Origin: Filimonas zeae
Lineage (GTDB): Bacteria; Bacteroidota; Bacteroidia; Chitinophagales; Chitinophagaceae
DNA length: 64,000 nt
Assembly: GCF_014641615.1 (NCBI RefSeq)
Contig: NZ_BMIB01000002.1
Span: forward strand, 1,302,001 to 1,366,000
Reading direction: 5' to 3'
Numbering within the stretch: the first letter of the stretch is position 1; every line of letters starts with the position of its first letter. Shown here piece after piece: positions 43,339 to 52,760 of this stretch. The position numbers and the translations under genes were made by a program. Below the pieces are notes generated by a model. That model was not told where the DNA came from and searched no databases. It saw only the letters and a list, made by a program, of their open reading frames with translations.

Positions 43339-44064
43339 TTATTTACCTTCGTTTATTTGTTGCAGTTCCTTCAGCGTAATGCGTCCTTCGTAAAACGCTT
43401 TACCTACAATAGCACCTTTGCAGCCAATCTGCTTCAGTTCGTACAAATCATCTAAGGTAGCCACACCGCCGCTGGCAATAAAATGCAGGGCAGTAAATTG
43501 TGTAAGAATATTCTTATATAATTCCACACTCGGTCCCTGTAGCAATCCATCTTTGCTTACATCGGTACAAAACACCTGTTGTATACCGTTTTGCAGATAC
43601 TTCGCTATAAAGTCATAAATATTAATATCAGTGGTTTCCAGCCAGCCAGCCACAGCAATCTTTTCATCCTTTACATCGGCCCCCAGTAAAAACTTATCTG
43701 CTCCCCAGGCAGCAAGCCATTGTACAAAAGTGGCTTCGTCTTTCACCGCCAGGCTGCCAATAGTAGCCAGTGCCGCACCGGAGTTGAATACCACCTTTAC
43801 ATCTTCCTCCTTTTTAATGCCGCCGCCAAAATCAATCACCAGACTGGTTTTAGAAGCAATACTCTCCAGCACTTTCCAGTTTTTAACGGCCCCTGCTTTG
43901 GCACCATCCAGATCAACCAGATGCAGCCGCTGCAAGCCAGCGCCTTCAAACGCCAGCGCTACTTCCAGCGGGTTTTCGTTGTATATGGTTTTCTGGCCGT
44001 AATCGCCCTGCGTAAGGCGTACACACTTGCCATCTATAATATCTATTGCGGGAATAATCTGCAT
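43339..44064 (-). CDS. hisA: ProFAR isomerase
   Basis: 241 residues from ATG 44064 ([20 protein letters not shown]); an ATG at 44079 adds five residues. TIM barrel with catalytic Asp in [25 protein letters not shown] and [14 protein letters not shown] (second Asp), [12 protein letters not shown]. Isomerises ProFAR to PRFAR. Same Amadori chemistry as TrpF, encoded separately in this cluster, so PriA-type dual use is not needed. Confidence 0.97.
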   Translation of the reverse strand: MQIIPAIDIIDGKCVRLTQGDYGQKTIYNENPLEVALAFEGAGLQRLHLVDLDGAKAGAVKNWKVLESIASKTSLVIDFGGGIKKEEDVKVVFNSGAALATIGSLAVKDEATFVQWLAAWGADKFLLGADVKDEKIAVAGWLETTDINIYDFIAKYLQNGIQQVFCTDVSKDGLLQGPSVELYKNILTQFTALHFIASGGVATLDDLYELKQIGCKGAIVGKAFYEGRITLKELQQINEGK

Positions 44065-44133
44065 AGGGTTATAAGTCATTTTGCATTTTTACAAATTCAT
44101 GGCCGTGCTGGTGCAGCCATAAGTCTGTTACTA

Positions 44134-44727
44134 TTAAATTTTCTCAATAAAGTTTTTCAATATCAGTTCGCCTGCCGCTGCACTCTTTTCCGGGTGAAAC
44201 TGCGCGCCGTAAAAGTTGCCTTTATGCAATGCAGCACTGTAAGGCTGAATATAATCTGCTGTGGCAATAGTATGCTCACCCAGCGCCGCAAAGTAACCAT
44301 GCACAAAATAACAGTAAGCATTCTCCGGCTCATCGGCAAACAAAGGCGTCTTCAGATCATAGATGTTGTTCCACCCTATCTGCGGCACTTTAAACAAAGC
44401 ATCTTTGCTTACAAACTTCTTTACCGGCTCATCAAAAATACCCAGGCAGGTAGTATCATTTTCTTCGGAATGTTTACACATCAACTGCATCCCCAGGCAT
44501 ACGCCCAGTACCGGCTGTTGCAGGCTGGTAATTACCTTATCCAGCTCATGCTGCCGCAGGTAACGCATGGCACTGCTGGCCTCACCTACACCGGGAAATA
44601 TCACCTTATCGGCTTTGCGTATCTGCTCATGATCGTCTGTTACCTGTGCAGTGGCGCCAATACGTTCCAGCGCGTACAATACACTCTGAATGTTACCGGC
44701 GTTGTATTTTATAATTACGATGTTCAT
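44134..44727 (-). CDS. hisH: Imidazole glycerol phosphate synthase, glutaminase subunit
   Basis: 197 residues. Class I glutamine amidotransferase with GVCLGMQLMCKHSEE (nucleophile Cys), VHGYFA and GAQFHPEKSAAAGELIL (His, Glu). Supplies ammonia to HisF. The start codon overlaps the end of trpA by four bases (ATGA type), joining his and trp blocks in one transcript. Confidence 0.97.
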   Translation of the reverse strand: MNIVIIKYNAGNIQSVLYALERIGATAQVTDDHEQIRKADKVIFPGVGEASSAMRYLRQHELDKVITSLQQPVLGVCLGMQLMCKHSEENDTTCLGIFDEPVKKFVSKDALFKVPQIGWNNIYDLKTPLFADEPENAYCYFVHGYFAALGEHTIATADYIQPYSAALHKGNFYGAQFHPEKSAAAGELILKNFIEKI

Positions 44728-45497
44728 TGTAATATGCTTTCCAGAAATTGTTGGGTAGGTTGTGCTACGTTGCCATTCGCTTGCTCTAAAGCCTTAATAT
44801 AAGCGGTACCTATAATAGCACCGTTGGCATAGCTGCTGGCGGCTGTAAACGTAGCTTTGTCTTTAATGCCAAAACCAATCAGCACCGGGTTCTTTAGTTG
44901 CATTTGTTTCAGCTTATTAAAATAGGTTTCCTGGTCCGCCATGTTCTTATCTTTACCTGTGGTAGAGGAAGAAGACACCGCATACAGAAAGCCGGAACTC
45001 AGCTTATCCAGCGCCAGAATGCGCTCGTCAGAAGTTTCGGGCGTTACCAGAAATATAAAATCTAATCCGTATTTTTTAATTACCGCACCGTACTCGGTTT
45101 CAAACTCATAAGCCGGTAAGTCTGGCAGTATCAGCCCGTCTACCCCGGCTTCTGAAGCCTCTTTACAAAAGCGCTCAAAACCATACTGCAATACCGGGTT
45201 CATATAGCCCATCAGTACTACCGGCACCTGCACAGTTTTACGCATTTCTTTCAGCTGCCCCAGCAGTACTGCTATGGTCATACCATTTTCCAGCGCTTTC
45301 ATGCTGCTGGCCTGTATTACCGGCCCATCCGCCAGCGGATCGCTGTAAGGCATACCCAGCTCAATCAGGTCAGCACCATGCTGCTGCAAAGCCTGCATCA
45401 CCGGCAGCGTACTCTCCAACGCAGGAAACCCCGCCGTGCAGTACACATTCAGCACCCGGCTACTCTTACGGCCAAAAAGTTCAGCAATACGACTCAT
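44724..45497 (-). CDS. trpA: Tryptophan synthase alpha chain
   Basis: 257 residues. TIM barrel with DLIELGMPYSDPLADGPVIQ (catalytic Glu and Asp) and GFLYAVSSSSTTGKDK, PVLIGFGIKDKA. Cleaves indole-3-glycerol phosphate to indole. Four-base overlap with hisH; 38 bases after trpB. Confidence 0.97.
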   Translation of the reverse strand: MSRIAELFGRKSSRVLNVYCTAGFPALESTLPVMQALQQHGADLIELGMPYSDPLADGPVIQASSMKALENGMTIAVLLGQLKEMRKTVQVPVVLMGYMNPVLQYGFERFCKEASEAGVDGLILPDLPAYEFETEYGAVIKKYGLDFIFLVTPETSDERILALDKLSSGFLYAVSSSSTTGKDKNMADQETYFNKLKQMQLKNPVLIGFGIKDKATFTAASSYANGAIIGTAYIKALEQANGNVAQPTQQFLESILQ

Positions 45498-45535
45498 CCT
45501 ATTTTGACTTTAAACTTTTGAATTTTGAATTTCAA
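45498..45535. repeat. AT-rich TTTTGAATTT-type element between trpB and trpA
   Basis: CTATTTTGACTTTAAACTTTTGAATTTTGAATTTCAA-like words (shown in part) repeat the vocabulary seen at 22971-23053. Located in the trpB-trpA gap within the operon, so not a terminator there. Confidence 0.5.
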
Positions 45536-46726
45536 CTAATCCAGCCTTTTCATATAAGTAGCCAGATCTTTATCGCCACGGCCACTCAAACACAACACCG
45601 TTGCTTCATTGGGCTGCAGTTTCAGCTGCGTCAATGCAGCCAGTGCGTGTGAAGATTCCAGTGCCGGTATAATGCCCTCCAGCTTACACAGCAGAAAAGC
45701 AGCCTGCACCGCATCATCATCCGTAGCACTGAGGAAGGAACCCCGGCCACTGTTAAACAAATGCGCGTGCAAAGGACCAATGCCCGGATAATCCAGCCCC
45801 GCAGATATGCTATGCGGCTCTACTACCTGACCATCTTCTGTTTGCATTACCAGGCTTTTGCTTCCATGCAGTACACCCGGCTTACCCAGCTGTGTAGTAG
45901 CTGCACTTAAACCCGAATATACCCCGTGTCCGGCCGCTTCTACCGCAACCAGCTCTACAGAAGGCTCATCCAGAAAATGATAAAATGCACCGGCCGCATT
46001 GCTGCCACCACCCACACAGGCAATTACACGCGTAGGCAGTTCCTTACCGGTTTGCTCTTTCAGCTGTGCGCGTGTTTCTTCACTTATCACACTCTGAAAG
46101 CGGGCCACCATATCAGGGTAGGGGTGCGGCCCTACCACAGAACCAATTACATAATGGGTATCGGTGGGGTTATTAATCCAGTCACGTATGGCTTCGTTGG
46201 TGGCATCTTTCAGCGTCTGGCTACCACTGGTAGCCGGTATTACCGTAGCACCCAGCATACGCATACGGGCTACATTGGGTGCCTGGCGCTCAATATCTTT
46301 CGAGCCCATGTATACTATACATTCAATACCCTTCAGCGCACATACGGTAGCGGTAGCCACCCCATGCTGCCCCGCACCTGTTTCGGCAATAATGCGCTTT
46401 TTACCCAGCCGCTGCGCCAGCAACACCTGCCCTATGGCATTGTTAATCTTGTGCGCACCGGTATGGTTCAGGTCTTCCCTTTTCAGGTAAACAGGCGTAT
46501 TGTAATGTTTGCTTAAACGTTCTGCTAAAAACAGCGGTGTAGGCCTGCCCACATAATCGCGCAGCAGTTGCTGAAACTCTTTCTGAAAACCGGCTTCCTG
46601 CATAATATCCAGGTAGCGGCTGCGCAGCTCTTCCACATTGCGGTGCAGCATTTCAGGTATATAGGCGCCACCAAACGGACCATAGTAGCCCTGTGTATCT
46701 GGTTGCTGAAAGGTTGTTGTTCCCAT
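45536..46726 (-). CDS. trpB: Tryptophan synthase beta chain
   Basis: 396 residues, standard TrpB1 length. PLP-binding Lys in REDLNHTGAHKINNAIGQ, phosphate loop VGGGSNAAGAFYHF, and ETGAGQHGVATATVCALKG. Condenses indole with serine. Follows trpF by six bases. Confidence 0.98.
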   Translation of the reverse strand: MGTTTFQQPDTQGYYGPFGGAYIPEMLHRNVEELRSRYLDIMQEAGFQKEFQQLLRDYVGRPTPLFLAERLSKHYNTPVYLKREDLNHTGAHKINNAIGQVLLAQRLGKKRIIAETGAGQHGVATATVCALKGIECIVYMGSKDIERQAPNVARMRMLGATVIPATSGSQTLKDATNEAIRDWINNPTDTHYVIGSVVGPHPYPDMVARFQSVISEETRAQLKEQTGKELPTRVIACVGGGSNAAGAFYHFLDEPSVELVAVEAAGHGVYSGLSAATTQLGKPGVLHGSKSLVMQTEDGQVVEPHSISAGLDYPGIGPLHAHLFNSGRGSFLSATDDDAVQAAFLLCKLEGIIPALESSHALAALTQLKLQPNEATVLCLSGRGDKDLATYMKRLD

Positions 46727-46732
46727 ACTTTT

Positions 46733-47434
46733 TTAGAATAGTTTAAGCCCGTCGAGAAAGGTGCTGATCTTACTCATATCTTTTACACCGGGCAGTACTT
46801 CAAATTTGCTGTTTACGTCCAGCGCAAACAGGTCTTTGGCTACGGAGGTTTTCTGAAACTCGTGCAGCTTGTCCACGTCGTCCGGCGCAATGCCACCACT
46901 CAGGAAAAACGGCTTCTGAATATTCAGGCCCGACAGCAGCTCCCAGTTAAACTTTTTACCGGTGCCACCAAAGCCCGCGCCTTCCGTATCAAATAAAAAC
47001 ATATCCGCCGAATCGTAGTAATCCTTAATCTTCCACATCAGGTTGTCTTCCTCACTTACCCGAAAGGCCTTGATCACCGTTACATAGTCGGCAATCTTTT
47101 CGCAGTAACGCGGACTTTCATCGCCATGCAGTTGTACCAGGTACAACCCGCATTCGTCTACCGTGCGCAATACATCTTCCACATTGGCATTTACAAACAC
47201 ACCTACCTTGTTAATGCGGCCCCTGATTTTCTTAATATCCGATGCCGGCATGCTTTTAAACACATACCGTGGCGATCGCGGATAAAAAATAAACCCGGCA
47301 AATTCAACGCCCATCGCATCCAGTTCCTGTACCTGATCTACGCGGGTCATACCGCATACTTTTACTCTGATACCGCGGTGCGCTTCAATAGAAGCACGCG
47401 GATGTTGCGGATTGTCGTAAGTGCTTTGTTCCAT
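46733..47434 (-). CDS. trpF: Phosphoribosylanthranilate isomerase
   Basis: 233 residues. The barrel starts at about residue 23 with VKVCGMTRVDQVQEL (catalytic Cys), so there is a roughly 20-residue N-terminal extension (MEQSTYDNPQHPRASIEAHR) not usual in the family. The end has FDTEGAGFGGTGKKFNWELL (catalytic Asp), FFLSGGIAPDDV and FALDVNSKFEVLPGVKD. Start at 47434 retained since trpC ends only 18 bases upstream. Confidence 0.95.
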   Translation of the reverse strand: MEQSTYDNPQHPRASIEAHRGIRVKVCGMTRVDQVQELDAMGVEFAGFIFYPRSPRYVFKSMPASDIKKIRGRINKVGVFVNANVEDVLRTVDECGLYLVQLHGDESPRYCEKIADYVTVIKAFRVSEEDNLMWKIKDYYDSADMFLFDTEGAGFGGTGKKFNWELLSGLNIQKPFFLSGGIAPDDVDKLHEFQKTSVAKDLFALDVNSKFEVLPGVKDMSKISTFLDGLKLF

Positions 47435-47452
47435 AGCCCCTTCTGGTTTTAG

Positions 47453-48229
47453 TTACAGTTGTTTAACAAAATCAGCAAAGGCAACCGAAGGCAAGGGCTG
47501 TTTCATAAAGTTCTCTCCTATCAGAAAACCTTTAAAACCAGCTTCTTTTAATGTTTTTATGGCTTCAGGGCTGCTGATACCACTTTCCGCTACTCCCGGC
47601 TTGCTGGCCGGCATATGGCTTATAAGGCGTAAAGAGGTATTAATATCCACTTCAAATGTTTTCAGATTGCGGTTGTTCACCCCCACCAGGTCTGTTTCAT
47701 CACAAATATGCCCCAGCTCTGTTTCGTCATGTATTTCCAGCAATACCTCCAGCTGCAGACTTTTGGCAAAAGCAGCCAGTTTTTGTACTTCCTGCGGCGT
47801 AAGGCATGCTGCTATCAAAAGTATTACATCTGCGCCAATAGCCCTGGCTTCCGTGATCTGATATTCGTCAATTATAAAATCTTTCCGTAAAACAGGAATC
47901 TCATTCACCCGCGCTTTCAGCAAATCATCGCTGGTCCCCCCGAAAAACGACTCATCCGTCAATACCGACAACCCCGAAGCGCCGTATTGGGTATACGCTT
48001 TGGTTACATCCACCACATCTGCCTGCCCGTTAATGATACCTTTTGAAGGCGATTTGCGTTTAAACTCGGCAATAATTCCCGTACGCTCCGGATGCACCAG
48101 CGATTGTACCAGCGATAACGTGGGCCGGGTAAAAAGGGCTTGTTTTTCCAACTCCGCGCTGCTAACCAGTGCCTTCCGGGCCGCCACTTCTTCTTTTTTC
48201 TTTGCTACAATAGTATCCAGGATGTTCAT
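47453..48229 (-). CDS. trpC: Indole-3-glycerol phosphate synthase
   Basis: 258 residues. IIAEFKRKSPSKGIINGQAD (Lys/Glu catalytic region), DVILLIAACLTPQEVQKL, LVGVNNRNLKTFEVD and VAESGISSPEA are diagnostic. Cyclises CdRP with decarboxylation. Ten bases after trpD. Confidence 0.98.
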   Translation of the reverse strand: MNILDTIVAKKKEEVAARKALVSSAELEKQALFTRPTLSLVQSLVHPERTGIIAEFKRKSPSKGIINGQADVVDVTKAYTQYGASGLSVLTDESFFGGTSDDLLKARVNEIPVLRKDFIIDEYQITEARAIGADVILLIAACLTPQEVQKLAAFAKSLQLEVLLEIHDETELGHICDETDLVGVNNRNLKTFEVDINTSLRLISHMPASKPGVAESGISSPEAIKTLKEAGFKGFLIGENFMKQPLPSVAFADFVKQL

Positions 48230-48239
48230 GTGTGGTGGT

Positions 48240-49232
48240 TTATTGTAAGGAGATCAGTTTTTGTAAACAGGCGTTGGCTTTACCGCTTTCCAGGCTGTCT
48301 ACCGCTGCTGCGTAAGCATCGCTGTAACTGCTGTAGTTACCCGTGCAGTTGAGGGCGGTAGCCGCATTGGCCAGTACCACGGCGTTCTGCGCCCAGGTGC
48401 CTTCTCCCTTTAATATGGTTTTGAATATACGGGCCGCTTCTTCGGGGGTATTACCGCCGTAAATATCCTGCGGTGTAACCTGGCGTTTACCGAGTTGCTC
48501 CGGCGTTAAGGTAGATTCTCCCGCCTGCGTAATTACCTTGGTATCTGCCGTAAGGGATATTTCATCGTACCCATCCAGACTATGAATAATGGTAAATGGT
48601 TTATCAGACTGTTGTAACAGGTAATTGTATACCCGGGCCATTTCCAGGTTATACACCCCTACCAGCTGATAAGCCGGAGAAGCAGGGTTTACCATAGGCC
48701 CCAGAATATTAAAGAAGGTGCGCAGCCCCAGGTTTTTGCGGATAGGCCCTACCGATTTTAATGCCGGGTGAAACACCGGTGCGTGTAGAAAACAAATACC
48801 GGCTTCTTCCACTTCTTTCTGTAGTTGCCCCGCATCACTTTTAAAACGGTAGCCCATATTTTCCATTACATTGGAGGCACCGCTAATGCTGGTGGCACCG
48901 TAGTTACCATGCTTGGCCACTTTCTGCCCTGCACCGGCTACTATAAAACAGGCCAGTGTAGAAATATTGAACGTGTTTTTACCATCTCCACCGGTACCTA
49001 CAATATCCATTACCTTATAATCGTCCAGGTTCACTTTTACACACAGGCTCAGTAAAGCATCTCTGAAGCCCTGTAACTCATCAATGGTAACGCTGCGCAT
49101 GAGAAAAACCGTAATAAAAGCAGTTACCTCATGCTCACTGTACATACCCGAAGATATGTTGGTGAGTATTTCCTTTGCCTGCTCGCGGCTCAGGTTTTTA
49201 TGTTCAAATAAGAATTGTAATATCTTTTTCAT
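48240..49232 (-). CDS. trpD: Anthranilate phosphoribosyltransferase
   Basis: 330 residues. GTGGDGKNTFNIST binds PRPP; KHGNYGATSISGASNVMENMG binds anthranilate. Stand-alone enzyme, not fused to trpG. It lies 76 bases after trpG, the largest gap in the trp block after the leader; the gap contains ACTACCAACTACCAACTAATT-like repeats of ACCAACT and no gene. Confidence 0.98.
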   Translation of the reverse strand: MKKILQFLFEHKNLSREQAKEILTNISSGMYSEHEVTAFITVFLMRSVTIDELQGFRDALLSLCVKVNLDDYKVMDIVGTGGDGKNTFNISTLACFIVAGAGQKVAKHGNYGATSISGASNVMENMGYRFKSDAGQLQKEVEEAGICFLHAPVFHPALKSVGPIRKNLGLRTFFNILGPMVNPASPAYQLVGVYNLEMARVYNYLLQQSDKPFTIIHSLDGYDEISLTADTKVITQAGESTLTPEQLGKRQVTPQDIYGGNTPEEAARIFKTILKGEGTWAQNAVVLANAATALNCTGNYSSYSDAYAAAVDSLESGKANACLQKLISLQ

Positions 49233-49308
49233 TGTTTACTCAGATGTGTATGACTATCCGCTAACGGATAAGATGGTTAACTCCCCACTAAAAACTACCA
49301 ACTACCAA

Positions 49309-49881
49309 CTAATTCCTCAGCCAGTTACGGATAATGGCTTCACCCTGCGGTGTTAACACGCTTTCAGGATGAAACTGCACGCCCTTTATATCATAAGTTT
49401 TATGCTGTAGTGCCATAATATATCCCAGATCATCTTCGGCGGTTATCTCAAGTTCTTTTGGAAACCCCTCACTACTTACCACCCAGGAATGATAACGTCC
49501 TACATCAAACCTTTCAGGTAAACCTTCAAATAAGGCATTGGGTTTGGTAACCTGCATAGGTATGGCTACACCGTGGTATACGGTACTCAGGTTAATGAGT
49601 GTTCCGCCAAAAGCTTCACCAATAGCCTGATGCCCCAGACATACACCCAGTATAGATTTGGAGGCTGCATACTCCCGTATCAGTGGCAGCAGTAAACCTG
49701 CTTCGGAAGGCACACCCGGACCCGGTGACAAAATAATCTTATCATACCCGGCCACTGCTTCCAGCGCTATTTTATCGTTGCGATACACATCTACCTTCTG
49801 CTGCGTGATCTTTTCTACCAGATGCACCAGATTGTAGGTGAAGGAATCGTAGTTATCGAATACCAGTATTTTAGCAGACAC
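49309..49881 (-). CDS. trpG: Anthranilate synthase glutaminase component
   Basis: 190 residues. Class I glutaminase: LSPGPGVPSEAG, GVCLGHQAIGEAFGG (nucleophile Cys) and GVQFHPESVLTPQG (His, Glu). Provides ammonia to TrpE; in many bacteria it can also serve folate synthesis. Follows trpE by 31 bases. Confidence 0.97.
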   Translation of the reverse strand: MSAKILVFDNYDSFTYNLVHLVEKITQQKVDVYRNDKIALEAVAGYDKIILSPGPGVPSEAGLLLPLIREYAASKSILGVCLGHQAIGEAFGGTLINLSTVYHGVAIPMQVTKPNALFEGLPERFDVGRYHSWVVSSEGFPKELEITAEDDLGYIMALQHKTYDIKGVQFHPESVLTPQGEAIIRNWLRN

Positions 49882-49912
49882 GTTGTTTCGTTTTAATGCT
49901 TTTGAAATAGTG

Positions 49913-51343
49913 TTAGATTTCAGCTGCCAGTTGAATGGCTTTTTTCAGTGCCCCCAGCTTGTTGTTCACTTCCTGTAACTCGCTTTCCGGTTTGGAAGCC
50001 GCTACCACACCCGCGCCTGCCTGATAGTACAGCGTATTCTGCCTGCTCAGGAAAGTACGTATCATAATAGCCTGGTTACAGCTGCCATCAAAGCCCATAA
50101 AACCAATACAACCACCGTAATAACCACGGGCAGTAGGTTCTATGCTGTTAATCAGTTCCATTGCTTTAAACTTAGGTGCGCCGCTTAACGTACCTGCCGG
50201 AAAAGTAGCTGCCAGCAGAGAGAATGGATTTACACCACTGGTGGTTTTACCGGTTACCTCACTCACCAGGTGTATTACATGCGAGTAATACTGTACCTGA
50301 CGGTAGTGCTTAACCGTAACATCGGTACTGATGCGGCTTAAATCGTTCCGCGCCAGGTCTACCAGCATGGTATGCTCTGCATTTTCCTTCGCATCTTCCA
50401 GCAACGCTGCTGCCAGCTGGCGGTCTTTTTCAGCATCACCGGTACGTTTAAAAGTACCTGCTATAGGGTGTACTACTGCCTGATTGTCTTTTACAATCAG
50501 TTGCGACTCAGGGCTGCTGCCCATTAATTTATAATCGCCGTAATCAAAGTAGAAGAGATAAGGAGAAGGATTAATATTACGCAGGGCACGGTATACATTA
50601 AAGTCGTCGCCCGCAAACTGCTGTTCAAAGCGACGGCTTAAAACAATCTGAAACACATCGCCACGCAAACAGCTCTGTATACCTTTCTGTACATTGGCCA
50701 CATAATCTGCATCCTGCATATTAGAGGTTTCTGTACCTTTTGCTTTAAAAGGATATACAGGCACATCCTTGCTTCTGATTAAAGATTCCACTACTTGTAG
50801 TTCGCTGTCTACCCCATCAATCACGTTCTCGCACAGGTACATTTCATCTTTGAAATGATTAATGGCTATTACATACTGATACAACCGGTAGCGCATCATA
50901 GGCAACGGCGGATTTTCCGTACGCTCTGCGTTGTTTACAGGTGCTTCCAGATTAATGGTATCAAAAAATTGCACCGCATCGTAAGAAGAATATCCAAACA
51001 GCCCCTGTGCTATACGGGCAGCAGGCTCTGCAGCTTCGGCCACTTCAAAACCATTCATAAAATCCCAGATAATATCCGGCACTTTCTGACTGTCTTTTAC
51101 AGGCTGTTTCTCCGGCTTTTGGGTCGGGTACTTTCTTTCCAGCGTTTGTTTATTGATAATTTCTATGCCGGCAATGGCGTTGATAGCGATAATAGAGAAG
51201 CTGTTTTCAGCAGCATGATAGTCGGTACTTTCGAGAAGAATGGTATCACGGAAACGATCGCGTAACCTGAGGTAGATGCCTACCGGCGTATACACATCCG
51301 AAAGCATTTTTTTGCAACGGGTAGTGATGGCTATTTTTTTCAT
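49913..51343 (-). CDS. trpE: Anthranilate synthase component I
   Basis: 476 residues. The N-terminal LLESTDYH corresponds to the LLES feedback-tryptophan site; the chorismate part has RRFEQQFAGDDFNVYRALRNINPSPYLFY, PIAGTFKRTGDAEKD, FPAGTLSGAPKFKAMELI and RGYYGGCIGF. Feedback by Trp and attenuation (trpL) should act together. Start at 51343, 88 bases after the trpL stop codon. Confidence 0.98.
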   Translation of the reverse strand: MKKIAITTRCKKMLSDVYTPVGIYLRLRDRFRDTILLESTDYHAAENSFSIIAINAIAGIEIINKQTLERKYPTQKPEKQPVKDSQKVPDIIWDFMNGFEVAEAAEPAARIAQGLFGYSSYDAVQFFDTINLEAPVNNAERTENPPLPMMRYRLYQYVIAINHFKDEMYLCENVIDGVDSELQVVESLIRSKDVPVYPFKAKGTETSNMQDADYVANVQKGIQSCLRGDVFQIVLSRRFEQQFAGDDFNVYRALRNINPSPYLFYFDYGDYKLMGSSPESQLIVKDNQAVVHPIAGTFKRTGDAEKDRQLAAALLEDAKENAEHTMLVDLARNDLSRISTDVTVKHYRQVQYYSHVIHLVSEVTGKTTSGVNPFSLLAATFPAGTLSGAPKFKAMELINSIEPTARGYYGGCIGFMGFDGSCNQAIMIRTFLSRQNTLYYQAGAGVVAASKPESELQEVNNKLGALKKAIQLAAEI

Positions 51344-51372
51344 TCTTTTTTTAGTTCAACAGTGTAAAAACA

Positions 51373-51404
51373 AAAAGGCCCCGACACGTCTGTCGAGGCC
51401 TTTT
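51373..51404 (-). terminator. trp attenuator terminator hairpin (3:4) with U-tract
   Basis: On the minus strand a 14-base stem: arm 3 starts AAAAGGCCTCGACA, arm 4 starts TGTCGGGGCCTTTT with one G-U pair, loop GACG, followed by a T-rich run. A competing antiterminator forms between arm 3 and an earlier copy of the arm-4 sequence (CTGTCGGGGCTT, near 51435-51446) that overlaps the trpL stop region. A further hairpin (1:2) pairs TACAAACTCC with GGGGCTTGTA (51431-51455). Confidence 0.85.
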
Positions 51405-51430
51405 AATATTGTTAAGTACTGGCAATGCCA

Positions 51431-51493
51431 CTACAAGCCCCGACAGGAGTTTGTATGCCACCACCAATGTTTGTTAATTAACTGTACTTTCAT
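51431..51493 (-). CDS. trpL: trp leader peptide (attenuation)
   Basis: A 20-codon ORF (an in-frame ATG at 51499 would give 22) containing HWWWH: three consecutive TGG codons at 51458-51466, very unlikely by chance in so short a frame. It ends TAG right before the competing hairpins. With scarce tryptophanyl-tRNA the ribosome should stall on the Trp codons, covering segment 1, so segment 2 pairs with 3 (antiterminator) and trpE-trpA transcription continues. With plentiful Trp the ribosome reaches the stop, blocks segment 2, and 3:4 terminates. No distinct Shine-Dalgarno is seen, as usual in Bacteroidota. Confidence 0.88.
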   Translation of the reverse strand: MKVQLINKHWWWHTNSCRGL

Positions 51494-51556
51494 AACCATG
51501 CGAAAGTGCGACAGACTTCTCAATTCACCAAATAATATTTGCTAATAGCAAACATT

Positions 51557-52705
51557 TTACAGCACACCTTTGGTACTGGGCAGGTGGTTGCTTAACGGAT
51601 CGCGTTTTACCGCCATGCGTATCGCCTTGGCAAAAGCCTTGAATATTGCCTCTATTTTGTGATGTTCGTTATCACCTTTGCATTCAATATTCAGGTTACA
51701 ACGGGCAGCATCGCTGAACGATTTAAAGAAGTGAAAGAACATTTCCGTAGGCATCTCTCCTATCTTCTCCCGCTTAAACTCTGCATCCCATACAATCCAG
51801 TTGCGGCCGCCAAAGTCAATCAGCACTTTCGCCTCAGCCTCATCCATCGGCAGGGCAAAGCCGTACCTTTCCATTCCACGCTTATCGGCCAGCCCTTTGG
51901 CAAAAGCTTCCCCCAGGGCAATGCCGGTATCTTCTATGGTGTGGTGTTCATCAATATGTAAATCGCCTTCTGTTTTAATAACCAGGTCCATTTTACCATG
52001 GCGGGCAATCTGGTCCAGCATGTGGTCAAAAAAGCCCAGGCCGGTATGTATATCTGCCTTGCCGCTGCCATCCAGGTTCAACTCTACATGTATGCGGGTT
52101 TCGCTGGTATTGCGGTCGTGGGTTACTTTACGCAGGCCCAGTTTTAAAAACTCGTAAATGGCTTTCCACTCAGTGGTTTCCAATGCAATACACGCAGGCC
52201 AGCCACCTTCGGGCGGAGTTTGTTTTTCCAACTCATCCGCACCCAGTGCAGGGTCATTGTTAAGCCAGATAGCCTTGCTGCCCAGGTTACGCGCCAGCAC
52301 CACATCGGTAATACGGTCGCCAATAACAAAACTGTTGGCCAGGTCGTACTCCGGGTTGTTCAGGTAACTGGTAAGCATACCGGTTTGCGGCTTGCGGGTG
52401 GGCAGGTTGTCTTTGGCAAAACTGCGGTCGAAAAATGCAGCGCTGAAATGAATACCCTCGTTTTCCAGGGCTTTCGTTACAAAGTTTTGTATAGGCCAGA
52501 AAGTATTTTCAGGATAGCCGTCTGTACCCAGTCCGTCCTGGTTGCTCACCACTACCAGCTCGTAATCCAGCTCAGCGGCAATGCGCGACAGGTAGGTGAA
52601 TACACCGGGATAAAACTCCAGCTTCTCCCAGCTGTCAATCTGATAAGTGGGTGGCGCTTCCTTAATTAAAGTCCCATCTCTGTCTATAAACAAAACACGC
52701 TTCAT
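51557..52705 (-). CDS. hisB: Bifunctional histidinol-phosphatase / imidazole glycerol phosphate dehydratase
   Basis: 382 residues. N-terminal HAD phosphatase about 1-165 ([14 protein letters not shown] nucleophile Asp motif, [23 protein letters not shown]-type end, zinc region less obvious), C-terminal IGPD about 185-382 with metal-binding [33 protein letters not shown] and [18 protein letters not shown]. Fusion type as in enterobacteria and many Bacteroidota. Lies 55 bases after the sugar-dehydrogenase gene and 58 bases before the trp leader ORF. Confidence 0.97.
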   Translation of the reverse strand: MKRVLFIDRDGTLIKEAPPTYQIDSWEKLEFYPGVFTYLSRIAAELDYELVVVSNQDGLGTDGYPENTFWPIQNFVTKALENEGIHFSAAFFDRSFAKDNLPTRKPQTGMLTSYLNNPEYDLANSFVIGDRITDVVLARNLGSKAIWLNNDPALGADELEKQTPPEGGWPACIALETTEWKAIYEFLKLGLRKVTHDRNTSETRIHVELNLDGSGKADIHTGLGFFDHMLDQIARHGKMDLVIKTEGDLHIDEHHTIEDTGIALGEAFAKGLADKRGMERYGFALPMDEAEAKVLIDFGGRNWIVWDAEFKREKIGEMPTEMFFHFFKSFSDAARCNLNIECKGDNEHHKIEAIFKAFAKAIRMAVKRDPLSNHLPSTKGVL

Positions 52706-52760
52706 TATTCGTAAAGTTGAATATAATAGCCGCCTGCACCAGACAGGCAGCTAATAAGGT

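Noticed and set aside
43720-44802. 360-residue plus-strand ORF
   Set aside because: Antisense across hisA, hisH and the start of trpA; all three genes are strongly supported, so this is a shadow.
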